Notes: a model not told the origin generated them from the sequence alone. A DNA stretch of 64,000 bases from JBHJGP01 sp050331695 (GCA_050331695.1 JBHJGP010000013.1:186001-250000); one strand, 5' to 3'. Counted from the stretch's first letter, positions 33,161 to 41,620 are shown. Made by a program: numbers and translations.

Positions 33161-33897
33161 TGGCCGCATCTGACGAAAAACTGATATCCGTCATCGCCGA
33201 CTTGCTGGCGTGCGATGCCCATGTCGCCGTCGGTGCCGCCTCGCCGATCCCGGGTGCCGCTGCGCTGCTGGCCCAGGAGGAAGCCAAAGCCGTTGGCCGG
33301 CGGATGCAGGTCACCATCCTTCACTCGAGAACGGAAAACCACTTCACCGAGGGGGCCCGCGAGCTTTTCGACTGCGCTGCCCAGGGAAGGATCTCATCGT
33401 TCTTTCTGGGTGGCGTTCAGATCGACGGCCGGGCCAACATCAACCTGGTGGGGCTCGGCGACTATCCTCGGACGAAAAAAAGATTTGCCGGCTCGTTCGG
33501 CTCGGCGCTGATGTATTTCGTCGTGCCCAAGGTGATCTTGTTCCGGGAGGAGCATTCGCCCCGTACCCTGGTCGAGCGGGTGGATTTCGTCTCGGCGCCG
33601 GGGGTGAGCGAGCCTTCTGTATGGCGTCCCGGCGGTCCGAAGGCGCTGGTTACCGGCCGCTGCGTCTTCGCGTTCGATCCGGGGCGGGCCCGGTTTCGTT
33701 TGAGCCAGGTTCACACAGACGAAAACGAGGCGTCGGTGCGGGATGCCACTGGGTTCGAGTTCGATGTGGACGAAAACCTCTCACCTAGCGTTGAGCCATC
33801 CGAGCAGCGCCTGGCCTTGCTCAGGCAAAGGATCGCGCCCAAGGTCCATAGCTTCTATCCGGAGTTCGCGGCCCGGATCTGGCCGGACCACATCTGA
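33160..33897 (+). CDS. CoA-transferase subunit B (glutaconate/IpdB-like)
   Basis: This 245-residue beta subunit pairs with the preceding gene. It shows LACDAHVAVGAASPIPGAA near the N-terminus, FFLGGVQIDGRANINLVGLG (residues about 80-100) and PSVWRPGGPKALVT, matching the GctB/IpdB-like group. The canonical catalytic Glu segment (often FEAG or SENG) is not obvious; the equivalent strand reads HSRTENHF. This could mean a lyase-like or altered activity, as known for IpdAB, which hydrates and cleaves rings rather than moving CoA. The ATG overlaps the upstream stop, and the CaiB gene starts eleven bases after. Confidence 0.83.
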   Translation: MAASDEKLISVIADLLACDAHVAVGAASPIPGAAALLAQEEAKAVGRRMQVTILHSRTENHFTEGARELFDCAAQGRISSFFLGGVQIDGRANINLVGLGDYPRTKKRFAGSFGSALMYFVVPKVILFREEHSPRTLVERVDFVSAPGVSEPSVWRPGGPKALVTGRCVFAFDPGRARFRLSQVHTDENEASVRDATGFEFDVDENLSPSVEPSEQRLALLRQRIAPKVHSFYPEFAARIWPDHI

Positions 33898-33908
33898 AGG
33901 GACGAAAC

Positions 33909-35096
33909 ATGGGGGCGTTGGACGGCGTTAAGGTGATCGACCTGACCCGGGTGTTGAGTGGGCCGTTCGGCACCCAGTGGCTTGCCGATCACGGGGCCGA
34001 CGTGATCAAGGTCGAGCCGCCTCAGGGTGACGAGGTCCGGCTTTGGGGGCCGCCGTTCGACGAGGATCTGGGGGGTGCTTCCTATTTTCTGGGGCTCAAT
34101 CGCAACAAGCGCGGCATCGCGCTGGATCTTCGTCTGCCCGAGGGCCGCGACGTGCTTTTTCGGCTGTTGGAGGACGCCGACGTCCTGTTCGAGAACTATA
34201 AGCCCGGAAGCATGGCCAAATGGGGGCTCGGCTATGAGGAGGTGCTCAGACAAAAATTTCCGCGGCTGATCTACTGCAAGATCTCGGGCTTCGGCGATGA
34301 CGGACCGCTGGGCGGACTTCCGGGCTATGACGCCGTCGTCCAGGCCCAAGCGGGCATGATGAGCGTCAACGGTGTCGAGGGCGGTGAGGGCACGCGTCTG
34401 GGCATCCCGATGGTAGATATCGGCACCGGCATCACCGCCACCCTCGGCATCGCCATGGCGCTCTACGAGCGCGAAAAATCGGGCCAGGGCCAATACATTG
34501 ACGCGACCTTGTACGATACCGCCGTCTCGCTCCTGTTCCCCCACTACGCCAACTGGTTTCTGTCCGGCAAAAAGCCGGTGATCACCGGCAACACCCACCC
34601 GAACCTGTCGCCCTACGACGTGTTTCCGACCAAGACCGCGAAACTGTTCATCGCCGGCGGCAACAACGCCCAGTTCAAGCGGCTCTGCGAGGTTCTGGGC
34701 GCGCCCGAGCTTGCGGACGACCCCCGGTTCAAAACCAACGCCGACCGCGTCATCAACAAGCACGACTTGCGCGAAACCTTCTCGCCGCTGACCGCCACTT
34801 GGGACGGCGAGGAGCTCTCGAAAACGCTCATGAGCCGGGGCGTGCCGGCGGGCCCGGTCCTCGAGACCGACCAGGTGCTCACCCACGAGCACACCGCCCA
34901 CCGCGGAATGACCGTCGAGATCGACGGGTTTCAGACCACGGGGAACCCGATCAAGATGAGCCGCACCCCAGCCAACCCTAGCGCCAAAAAACCGCCCCGC
35001 TTCGGCGAGGATTCTCGTCAGGTGCTTTTGGAGGCCGGCTACTCCGACGCCGAGATCGACCTTTTCGTGAGTAAGGGCGCGGTGATCGAGGGTTAA
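33909..35096 (+). CDS. CaiB/BaiF family (class III) CoA-transferase
   Basis: This 395-residue class III CoA-transferase (formyl-CoA/succinyl-CoA type) begins GALDGVKVIDLTRVLSGPFG, followed by the CoA-binding LNRNKRGIALDL (about 63) and the catalytic Asp in LPGYDAVVQAQAG (Asp141). C-terminal blocks LSPYDVFPT and RGVPAGPVLETDQVL complete the match. These interlocked dimers activate carboxylic acids such as carnitine, oxalate, mesaconate or DMSP derivatives; the acid here is unknown. It follows the two-subunit CoA-transferase by eleven bases on the same strand. Confidence 0.93.
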   Translation: MGALDGVKVIDLTRVLSGPFGTQWLADHGADVIKVEPPQGDEVRLWGPPFDEDLGGASYFLGLNRNKRGIALDLRLPEGRDVLFRLLEDADVLFENYKPGSMAKWGLGYEEVLRQKFPRLIYCKISGFGDDGPLGGLPGYDAVVQAQAGMMSVNGVEGGEGTRLGIPMVDIGTGITATLGIAMALYEREKSGQGQYIDATLYDTAVSLLFPHYANWFLSGKKPVITGNTHPNLSPYDVFPTKTAKLFIAGGNNAQFKRLCEVLGAPELADDPRFKTNADRVINKHDLRETFSPLTATWDGEELSKTLMSRGVPAGPVLETDQVLTHEHTAHRGMTVEIDGFQTTGNPIKMSRTPANPSAKKPPRFGEDSRQVLLEAGYSDAEIDLFVSKGAVIEG

Positions 35097-35132
35097 CTGA
35101 TCAGTCAATTCGGGATTAAGGGAGCGGCGATC

Positions 35133-36329
35133 ATGCCGGCCGAGAAAGTTCGCTTCGTCATCAAGGCAATGCCCGCGGACGAAAACGTGCCGCAGGCATT
35201 GCCGGGAACGATGCAGCCCCATCCCCTCGTCCATCAGGAGCTGGCTCACGATCCCGAATTCGGCCTCTACAACCACCGCCTGATCTCGCTCAGCATGAAG
35301 GACGTTACGCCGGACGAGATGTACTGGAAGGTCCGGTGTGAGGCGGGCCTGCGCCACACCGGCGAGCGCGCGCTGGAGATCCGAGGGGTGGATGCGCCCC
35401 GCCTGCTCAACCGCGTCTTCACCCGCGAGGTGGGCAAGACGAAGGTCGGGCGCTGTTCCTATCAGTTCGCCTGTTTCGACGATGGCGGCATGATCACCGA
35501 CGGCGTGCTGGTGCGGCTCGCCGAGGACCGCTTCTGGTTCGGCCAGGCCGAAGGCGATCTGCTCTCCTGGATCAAGGCGCTGGCGCTCGGGCTCGATGTC
35601 GCGGTGGGGGACCCGGGCGGCTGGATCAGCCAGGTGCAAGGGCCGAACGCCCTGAAAATTCTCGAAGCCGCGGTCGACGGCGCCTATCCCGAGCCCTTCC
35701 GCTATTTCGACGCGGCTGAGGTGACGATCGCCGGCCAGCCCGTGGTGATCACGCGCACCGGCTTCACCAACGAGCTGGGCTGGGAATTTTATCTGGACCC
35801 CGCGACGGACAGGGAGGCGATCGGCGAACGCATCCTCGAGGCGGGCCGGCCGTTCGGCCTTGTCCCGATCGCCGCGTTCGGGGCGAGGCGGATCGAGGCG
35901 GGGCTGCTCAACGCGGGCTCCGATTTCGATCACGCCACGACACCTTTCGCGGCCGGCCTCGGCAACCTGGTCGACTTCGACAAGGGCGACTTCGTCGGCC
36001 GCCGGGCGCTCACGGGCGCGGACCGAAGCCAACGGGTCTGGGGCCTGCAGGTGGAAGCAGGTGTCGCCGCGGTCGGCGGTACGCTGGAACGTGATGGCGC
36101 GCCGGCTGGGCTGGTTAGCTCGAGCGCCTGGTCGCCTTATCAGCGCTGCGGGGTGGCGCTGGTCCGCATGGAGACCGCCGAGCACCAGGAAGGCGGCCAT
36201 CTCGACGTCGCGTGCACGGACGGCGCAACCCGGCCCGGGACGCTGTGCGAGACGCCGATGTACGACAAGGACCGCCTGATCCCGCGTGGCAAGGTCGTGG
36301 ACATCCCCGTCAGGGAACCGTCACCCTAA
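35133..36329 (+). CDS. GcvT/DmdA-like aminomethyltransferase family protein
   Basis: This 398-residue folate-dependent enzyme belongs to the GcvT superfamily. Recognisable blocks are GERALEIRGVDAPRLLNRVF, the GMITDGVLVRLAEDRFW strand, WISQVQGPNALKILE and RTGFTNELGWEFYLDP, and the ERIESG-like segment ARRIEAGLLNAGSDF. This pattern resembles DmdA, which demethylates dimethylsulfoniopropionate onto tetrahydrofolate, as well as sarcosine and dimethylglycine enzymes. There is no FAD domain. With CoA-transferases next door, demethylation of a methylated acid is plausible, but the substrate is unproven. It closes the operon, 36 bases after the CaiB-type gene. Confidence 0.85.
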   Translation: MPAEKVRFVIKAMPADENVPQALPGTMQPHPLVHQELAHDPEFGLYNHRLISLSMKDVTPDEMYWKVRCEAGLRHTGERALEIRGVDAPRLLNRVFTREVGKTKVGRCSYQFACFDDGGMITDGVLVRLAEDRFWFGQAEGDLLSWIKALALGLDVAVGDPGGWISQVQGPNALKILEAAVDGAYPEPFRYFDAAEVTIAGQPVVITRTGFTNELGWEFYLDPATDREAIGERILEAGRPFGLVPIAAFGARRIEAGLLNAGSDFDHATTPFAAGLGNLVDFDKGDFVGRRALTGADRSQRVWGLQVEAGVAAVGGTLERDGAPAGLVSSSAWSPYQRCGVALVRMETAEHQEGGHLDVACTDGATRPGTLCETPMYDKDRLIPRGKVVDIPVREPSP

Positions 36330-36429
36330 TCCCCGCGCCGAGCCTGACAGGCGGAGATCACCGCCGCCGCCCGGGCGTATTTCGTAAGCCGCCACCGAAA
36401 CTATTCGAAGCCGTCAAGAACGGCTCCTC

Positions 36430-36459
36430 TTGAACTCTTTGTGTAAGGCGTCATATAAC
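36430..36459 (+). promoter_or_regulatory. Sigma-70-type promoter of higBA
   Basis: A -35 TTGAAC (36430-36435) and a -10 TATAAC (36454-36459) lie 18 bases apart. Transcription should start within about 4-5 bases of the higB ATG at 36470, so the toxin message would be nearly leaderless. The overlapping imperfect dyad near CGTCATATAACG could be the HigA operator. Confidence 0.55.
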
Positions 36460-36469
36460 GTCTAACGGA

Positions 36470-36760
36470 ATGGCGATCAGGAGCATTCGGCACCGAGGCC
36501 TTCGGCGGTTGTGGGAGCGGGATGATGTCCGAGCGGTTCCGGCACAGAGCGCCGACAAGCTCCGCCGGATGCTGGCGGCGATCAACCGAACCAGCGTTCC
36601 CGCGAACCTTGTGGCGGCCGCATTGCCCGGCTGGCGGGTGCATCGGCTGAGCGGAGACCTCGCGGGTTACTGGAGCCTGAGCGTCACCGGCAATTGGCGG
36701 CTGGTGGGCCGTTTCGAGGATGGCGACGCTTTCGATCTGGACTTGGTCGACTATCACTGA
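36470..36760 (+). CDS. higB: HigB-type mRNA interferase toxin
   Basis: This 96-residue toxin of the RelE/HigB family starts IRSIRHRGLRRLWERDD and has PGWRVHRLSGDLAGYWSLSV, NWRLVGRFEDGDAFDLDLV, the usual landmarks including the Arg-rich face and C-terminal strand. HigB cuts mRNA on the ribosome. No Shine-Dalgarno precedes its ATG, consistent with the nearly leaderless message expected from the promoter at 36430-36459. The antitoxin gene follows after twelve bases, toxin-first order as usual for HigBA. It lies at the edge of an A+T-rich patch and may have come in with it. Confidence 0.9.
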   Translation: MAIRSIRHRGLRRLWERDDVRAVPAQSADKLRRMLAAINRTSVPANLVAAALPGWRVHRLSGDLAGYWSLSVTGNWRLVGRFEDGDAFDLDLVDYH

Positions 36761-36771
36761 GGATGAATGAG

Positions 36772-37113
36772 ATGGCACATGCCAAGCCTCTCGGACCTAT
36801 GAAGAACCCGCCTCATCCGGGCGCCTTGGTGCGTGAGGATGTGGTCAAGGCGCTTGGCCTGACAGTGACCAAGGCTGCCGAAAACCTCGGTGTCAGCCGG
36901 CCTAATCTGTCGCTCTTTTTGAACGAGCGGATCGATCTTTCGCCGGAGATGGCGCTCAAGCTCGAGGCGGCCTTTGGTCTCGAGGCGGAGATGCTCATGG
37001 GCATGCAGACCGACCACAGCATGGCTCGCGCCCGCGCCCGCCAGGCCGAAATCACGGCCAATGTCCGGCGCATTGAGCCAACCCCTGAAGGATTTAGTAA
37101 ACTGTCACCGTAA
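36772..37113 (+). CDS. higA: HigA-type antitoxin
   Basis: This 113-residue XRE-type antitoxin has the HigA core PPHPGALVREDVVKALGLTV followed by a helix-turn-helix: TKAAENLGVSRPNLSLFLNER, then LSPEMALKLEAAFGLEAEML. It binds and neutralises HigB and represses the operon. TGAGG lies nine bases upstream of the ATG at 36772; another in-frame ATG lies at 36763. The extra C-terminal tail (MARARARQAEITANVRRI) is longer than in the shortest homologues. Confidence 0.92.
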   Translation: MAHAKPLGPMKNPPHPGALVREDVVKALGLTVTKAAENLGVSRPNLSLFLNERIDLSPEMALKLEAAFGLEAEMLMGMQTDHSMARARARQAEITANVRRIEPTPEGFSKLSP

Positions 37114-37164
37114 TCCGCGCAATCCAGTGGTAACTGTAGAAAAATAAAGAAATTGCCTAGACGT

Positions 37165-37974
37165 TCAGAAATTTCCATCGCTTTCAGTCTCCTCTAGCTT
37201 GCGATTGATGAAGTCAAATATTCGACGATACTCTTTTTCGTCCAATTTTGGAACTTTATATTTTCCGTACTTTTCGTGATATCTCTTAACAGTTTCGCTC
37301 ATTCTTTCCTCATTTGGTGTCGGGGGCTGACTATCATACAGTTGCTTCATCAACTTGATATCTTTTCTGTAGATTTGAAATCCTCTCCTGAACGGAGGCA
37401 TTCCGTCTTCGACAAGATAACCCATACCATGAGTAAGCGCTGGGACACTCCAGGGCCAGAAACCCACAAAAGATTCGGTCGACTCGTAAATGTGAGCTTC
37501 TAAAAAGCCTCGATGCGTTCCAGGTCTTCCGGGATGATTGACTTCATAGAAACAACTCAATTTCACACCTGTCTTTATAAACCTAATGGATTTTCCGGTG
37601 ACTGCAGCTATGCGTTTTCCACTATTATCAAAAATTGAGCCTTCGGAATAGTATTCACGCGACATCGGAGAAAAACTAATTCTCAGAATCATTGTATTAT
37701 CGTCATAGCCCTTAGGGCCGTCATAGGTCAAAAGCCAATCACCCAAAAATCGCTCTTTTTCTGCCTTAAAGACAATGCGAGCAAATCTCGTTTGTTTAGA
37801 GATCTTTATCAACCAATTTAGAACTAGGAATATCAAAGCCGCGAGAAACGGAGAAAGATAAATAGACAGTTTTTCGACATCATCATCTAATGGAAGATTG
37901 TTTTCCAAATAAATTGCAATAAATGCACAACACGCTACAATCAAATATTCCACGAACTGAGGGAAGTATCTCAT
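37165..37974 (-). CDS. Two-helix membrane protein with a soluble beta-rich domain, unknown function
   Basis: This 269-residue protein is encoded in markedly A+T-rich DNA. Two hydrophobic helices (about residues 9-24, YLIVACCAFIAIY, and 40-56, LSPFLAALIFLVLN) form an N-terminal hairpin. A charged linker leads to a region predicted to be mostly beta strand (LGDWLLTYDGPKGYDD, ILRISFSPMSREYYSEG, CFYEVNHPGRPGTH), then a helical C-terminus. The GDW start of the strands is calycin-like. This order resembles two-helix plus beta-barrel effectors (Cap15-like) of anti-phage systems, but no cyclase gene is nearby and the match is architectural only. It stands alone between higA and the ABC transporter. 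Confidence 0.65.
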   Translation of the reverse strand: MRYFPQFVEYLIVACCAFIAIYLENNLPLDDDVEKLSIYLSPFLAALIFLVLNWLIKISKQTRFARIVFKAEKERFLGDWLLTYDGPKGYDDNTMILRISFSPMSREYYSEGSIFDNSGKRIAAVTGKSIRFIKTGVKLSCFYEVNHPGRPGTHRGFLEAHIYESTESFVGFWPWSVPALTHGMGYLVEDGMPPFRRGFQIYRKDIKLMKQLYDSQPPTPNEERMSETVKRYHEKYGKYKVPKLDEKEYRRIFDFINRKLEETESDGNF

Positions 37975-38079
37975 TTTTTCTTCTCAAAATCAGCTTCTTG
38001 GTTTTTGTTTTCGTATGATGAGAAAAGATAAGCGTAACACTGATGAGACTAAAATTTGCTTTTGTGGCAAACTGTGAAG

Positions 38080-38097
38080 CCCCGGGTTGCCCCGGGG
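38080..38097 (-). other. Short hairpin 3' of the sugar-binding protein gene
   Basis: Perfect seven-base stem CCCCGGG and CCCGGGG around loop TTGC, about 25 bases beyond the stop of the minus-strand binding-protein gene. There is no T-run on either side, so it may stabilise the message end more than terminate it. Confidence 0.4.
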
Positions 38098-38121
38098 TCT
38101 CGGACGAAAAACAGACGAAAA

Positions 38122-39645
38122 TCAGCCTTTGCCGGTGATGGCGTTGGTTTGGGCGGCGATTTCGTCCATGACGGATTGTGGGTTGTCGTATTCGCCGGCG
38201 AAGAACCGGCCCAGCTCGACCGGGATCACATTGTTGGCGAGTTCGGCCCATTCGGGCAGGTCCGGCTCTGAGCCCATCTGGTTTTCGATGGTGTAACGCA
38301 TGACATCGAAGTGACGCGTGGTGCCGGGGCCTGGGACCGCCGCTTCCTTCACGGCCGGATGGGCAAAGGTGGTCTCGCGCATCGGGCTGGAGCCACCGCC
38401 GAGCACGGAGATGCGAGCCTGGGTGTCGGGGGAGGTGGCCCACTGCATGAATACCCAGGCGGCATCCGCCACCTTGGAGTATTTGGAGAGTGCCAGCGCC
38501 GAGCCGCCCTGGTGGCCGGTGTTGGGGATCTCGTTGTAGCCGGTTTCCTCGACGGTGCGGAGCGCGTTGGCCCGAGGCGGCGGCGCCACGCCCAGGAGGC
38601 CCGCGACCTGGGAGCTCTGGGGATCGTCACAGGACGGCAGAAACTCGCCCCAGCTCAGGACCTGGCCGGCGATACCCTGGCTTACCGATTGGAACTGGCC
38701 GTCCCAGGTCCAAGTATCGACACCTGGCGGCATGTTTTCCCGCAGTTTCAGCCAGTATTCCATGGCCTCGATGCCCTGCTCGTCATTGCCCGAGAAGGTG
38801 CCGTCCGTGCGGAAGATCGAGCCGCCATGGCCCCACAACCAGGCGGTCCAGTCGCATTCGAGCGAGTAGTGGCCGGATTTCTTCTGACCGGTGGTGCCGA
38901 AGACCTTGCCGTTGCCGCCGGGGGCGTCGATGCCGGCGGCCTGGATCGCCCGGGCGTTCTCGAGGAAGGCGTCCATGGTCTCGGGCACGGACAGGCCCAA
39001 CTGTTCGTAGATATCGGTCCGGTACATGGTGATGAAGATCGGAATGTCGTAGGGCACGCCGACCATCACGTCATTGTACATGGAGATGCCGTCGACCAGA
39101 GGCTGGAGAAAATCGTCGAAATCATAGCCGGGGAAGGCGAGGTCCGGCTGGCTTTCGAATTTTTCGCGCGGGTCGATCACGTCCTGGGAGAAGGACGCCA
39201 TCCAGGACTGGTCCAGATAGTAGCAGTCATAGGTGCCGAGGCCCGAGGCGACGTCGAGGGTGAGTTTTTGCAGGACCTGTTCCAGCGGCAGGACCTCGAT
39301 CTCGACATTGATGCCGGTTGCCGGGCCGAACTCGGACTGGACCAGCTCGGCGATGCCTTTCGACGGCGGGGTGGATTCCGTGGCCATCCGCACGGTCTGG
39401 CCGGCGAAGGGCTTGCCGACCTCGGTGATCCAGTCGGTCACGGCTTGCGAAGGGCCGATCTGGGCGCGGGCCTGGTTGAACAAAGAACCGTTCCAGGGGC
39501 GGCCGATGCTGGAGCCGAGGGCGAAGGCGCTGGCGCCGAGGCCCAGTTTTCCGGCGGCGCGCAGGAATTTTCGTCTGTCGATCTGGCCTCTCGCATAGGC
39601 ATCGGCGGCCCGCGCCAGATACAATTTTTTGTCTGTGTCACGCAT
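38122..39645 (-). CDS. ABC transporter solute-binding protein (family 1), Tat-exported
   Basis: This 507-residue periplasmic receptor of the family 1 extracellular solute-binding group has a twin-arginine signal, DRRKFLRAAGKLGLGASAFA (from about residue 23), unusual since most such receptors use Sec. Mature segments such as WITEVGKPFAGQTVRMATES, EVLPLEQVLQKLTLDVASG and GVPYDIPIFITMYRTDIYEQL match sugar-type receptors. AKGGGASALALSKYSK-like core near QGGSALALSKYSK is typical of the family. AAGGGAG precedes the ATG. Its own permeases follow upstream in gene order (39692-41480, same strand); the substrate is probably a sugar or polyol. Confidence 0.9.
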   Translation of the reverse strand: MRDTDKKLYLARAADAYARGQIDRRKFLRAAGKLGLGASAFALGSSIGRPWNGSLFNQARAQIGPSQAVTDWITEVGKPFAGQTVRMATESTPPSKGIAELVQSEFGPATGINVEIEVLPLEQVLQKLTLDVASGLGTYDCYYLDQSWMASFSQDVIDPREKFESQPDLAFPGYDFDDFLQPLVDGISMYNDVMVGVPYDIPIFITMYRTDIYEQLGLSVPETMDAFLENARAIQAAGIDAPGGNGKVFGTTGQKKSGHYSLECDWTAWLWGHGGSIFRTDGTFSGNDEQGIEAMEYWLKLRENMPPGVDTWTWDGQFQSVSQGIAGQVLSWGEFLPSCDDPQSSQVAGLLGVAPPPRANALRTVEETGYNEIPNTGHQGGSALALSKYSKVADAAWVFMQWATSPDTQARISVLGGGSSPMRETTFAHPAVKEAAVPGPGTTRHFDVMRYTIENQMGSEPDLPEWAELANNVIPVELGRFFAGEYDNPQSVMDEIAAQTNAITGKG

Positions 39646-39691
39646 TGTTTAGTCACTCCCTTCGGTTGTTCGTTTGTTTCGTCTTCAAGGC

Positions 39692-40588
39692 TTAGCCCTT
39701 CAATGAGCCAAGCGTAAGACCTCGGACCAGGTTCTTCTGAACCAGGAGAATGAAGATGAAGGCGGGGATCAGCGCGGCAACCCCGAGCGCGGCGAGACTT
39801 CCCCACTGGGTGCCGGTCGAGGTGACGAAGCCGGAAGAGGCCACCGGCACGGTCTTGAGGCTGGTGGCGGTCAGCATCAGCACGAACAAGAACTCGGTCC
39901 AGGAGAAGATGAAGCAGAGCACGGCAGTGGCCGCGATCCCGGTTTTCATGGTCGGCAGCGCGATCCGCCAAAAGATCTGCCAGCGGCTGGCACCGTCGAT
40001 CAGCGCCGCCTCGTCCAGCTCCTTCGGGATGTCGTCGAAGAAGCTTTTGAGCAGCAGCACGGCGAGCGGCAGGTTCATGAAGGTGTGGGCCAGGATCACG
40101 CCGGTGTGGGTGTCGTAGAGCCCGATCTCCTTATAGATCAGGAACAGGGGTATCGCGGCGGCGACGGGAGGCAGCATGCGGGTGGTGAGCACCAGATAGA
40201 CGAAATGGTGCTGGCCCCGGAAGCGGAGCCTCGACAGCGCGTAGGCCGCGAGCACGGCGATGGCGACGGTGAGAATGGTGCTCACGACGGCGATGATCAC
40301 CGAATCCACGAGCCTCGGCACCATGTAAGTGTTGCCGCCGCCGGAGAAGCCCAAGGCACCAGTCTCCTGCATCCGCTGGCGTTCCGGCGAGATACCCAAG
40401 AGCACCGCCTTAAAGTGGGATGCCGTCGGCTCGAACTGGACCAGTTTCGGCGGCAGGGTGAAGACGTCCCGGTCGGTCTTGATGGTGACCGTGATCCAGA
40501 AATAGATCGGCAGGACCATGACCAGGGTGACGAGCCAGGCGAACGCGATTTTCGTCAGGCGGGCGGTGCGGGACTGATAGATCACCAT
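39692..40588 (-). CDS. Carbohydrate ABC transporter permease (MalG type)
   Basis: This 298-residue inner-membrane permease has six predicted helices. The EAA cytoplasmic loop that contacts the ATPase is clear: LDEAALIDGASRWQIFWRIA. YLVLTTRMLPPVAAAIPLFL upstream and NLVRGLTLGSLKG at the end are MalG-type features. It lies eight bases from the MalF-type gene and is read before the binding-protein gene. The ATPase partner is absent from this cluster. Confidence 0.93.
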   Translation of the reverse strand: MVIYQSRTARLTKIAFAWLVTLVMVLPIYFWITVTIKTDRDVFTLPPKLVQFEPTASHFKAVLLGISPERQRMQETGALGFSGGGNTYMVPRLVDSVIIAVVSTILTVAIAVLAAYALSRLRFRGQHHFVYLVLTTRMLPPVAAAIPLFLIYKEIGLYDTHTGVILAHTFMNLPLAVLLLKSFFDDIPKELDEAALIDGASRWQIFWRIALPTMKTGIAATAVLCFIFSWTEFLFVLMLTATSLKTVPVASSGFVTSTGTQWGSLAALGVAALIPAFIFILLVQKNLVRGLTLGSLKG

Positions 40589-40595
40589 CGGCGGT

Positions 40596-41480
40596 TCACC
40601 ATCTGATTCGGGCCCGCCAGATGAACAGGTTTGCCAGGATCTGGATCAGGATCAGCGCCACCAGCGCGAGGGTCGCGCCGTAGCCCCAGCGAAGCGATTC
40701 GGCGAAGCTTTTCCAGGTGTAGAGCGAGAGGGTGTAAGTGGCGATCCCGGGCCCGCCGGAGGTCATCACGAACATGTAATCGAACGCCCGGAACAGATCG
40801 ATGCCCCGGATCAGGATCGCGACCGCCATCACCTTGCCGAGCATCGGCAGCACGATTTTTGTCTGGATCTGCCAGTAGCCGGCGCCGTCGATCATGGCGC
40901 TTTCAATCGGGTCTCGCGGCACGCCCCTTATGCCGGCGAGAAAAATCAGGACCATGAACGGCGTCCACTGCCAGATGTCGGCGAGCATCACGCCGGCGAG
41001 CGCATAAGCCGGGGTTGCTAGGATCGGCGTGCTCCGGTCGATCGCACCGATCTGGTCCAGCGCCCAGGCGATCATCCCGAACTGGGGGTCCTGGTAGAGC
41101 TTGAACATCATGCCGGTGATGGCTGGCGGGATGACCAGGGCCAGAGAGAACAGGGCGCGCATGATGCCGAAGCCGGCGCCGTCATCGTCCAGGAGCAGGG
41201 CGATGAGAAAGCCCAGCACCAGTTGGATGGCGAGGCAGACGAAGGTGTAGGTAAGCGTGATGGTGAGCGCCGTGTGCAGCCGGCTGTCACTGAACAGCCG
41301 CGCCCAATTGTCGAAACCCACCGGCTCCAGCGAGCGGCGCATGGGCACGAATTCGTGAAAGCTGAGCCAGAGATTGTAGCCGAGCGGGAAGACGGCGAAG
41401 ACCAGGAGCATAGCAATCAGGGGCAGGAGCCAGGGAAGCGGCCCCTCGGCGATCATGAAGCGCGGCAAGGCGAAGCGCAC
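40596..41480 (-). CDS. Carbohydrate ABC transporter permease (MalF type)
   Basis: This 294-residue permease has six predicted helices; the EAA loop reads PIESAMIDGAGYWQIQTKIV, matching the MalF group. PLIAMLLVFAVFPLGYNLWLS is the first membrane segment, and GMMFKLYQDPQFGMIAWALDQ a periplasmic loop typical of sugar systems. It is the first gene of the minus-strand set: permease F, permease G, binding protein. About 140 bases of divergent promoter region separate it from the sugar-kinase gene. Confidence 0.93.
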   Translation of the reverse strand: MRFALPRFMIAEGPLPWLLPLIAMLLVFAVFPLGYNLWLSFHEFVPMRRSLEPVGFDNWARLFSDSRLHTALTITLTYTFVCLAIQLVLGFLIALLLDDDGAGFGIMRALFSLALVIPPAITGMMFKLYQDPQFGMIAWALDQIGAIDRSTPILATPAYALAGVMLADIWQWTPFMVLIFLAGIRGVPRDPIESAMIDGAGYWQIQTKIVLPMLGKVMAVAILIRGIDLFRAFDYMFVMTSGGPGIATYTLSLYTWKSFAESLRWGYGATLALVALILIQILANLFIWRARIRW

Positions 41481-41620
41481 GGCTCAGCGTGCCTCGGAAC
41501 CGGGGGACAGACATAAAGATCGCGCTCGCTCTCGTTTCATTCTTCCCCCGCCGATGCTCATGTTACGCGAGCCTTCGATAAGGCTAGGGTAGGATGCTGT
41601 CACTGCCAAGCGGAGGGGCC

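Noticed and set aside
35097..35132. Possible glycine riboswitch before the GcvT-like gene
   Set aside because: The gap is only 36 bases, too short for the aptamer.
33855..36200. A 781-codon open frame on the minus strand
   Set aside because: It is antisense to the CaiB-type and GcvT-like genes, which are firmly identified; its product is rich in His, Arg and Gly with no family match.
36430..38060. Prophage or integrative element around HigBA
   Set aside because: Base composition differs, but I found no integrase, att-like direct repeat or phage structural gene; the region is too small to call an element.
38080..38097. Terminator for the sugar transporter operon
   Set aside because: The stem is good but there is no U-run on the minus-strand transcript, so it is listed as a plain hairpin.
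38311..39717. A 468-codon open frame on the plus strand
   Set aside because: It is antisense to the sugar-binding protein gene and has a low-complexity Gly/Ala/His-rich translation.
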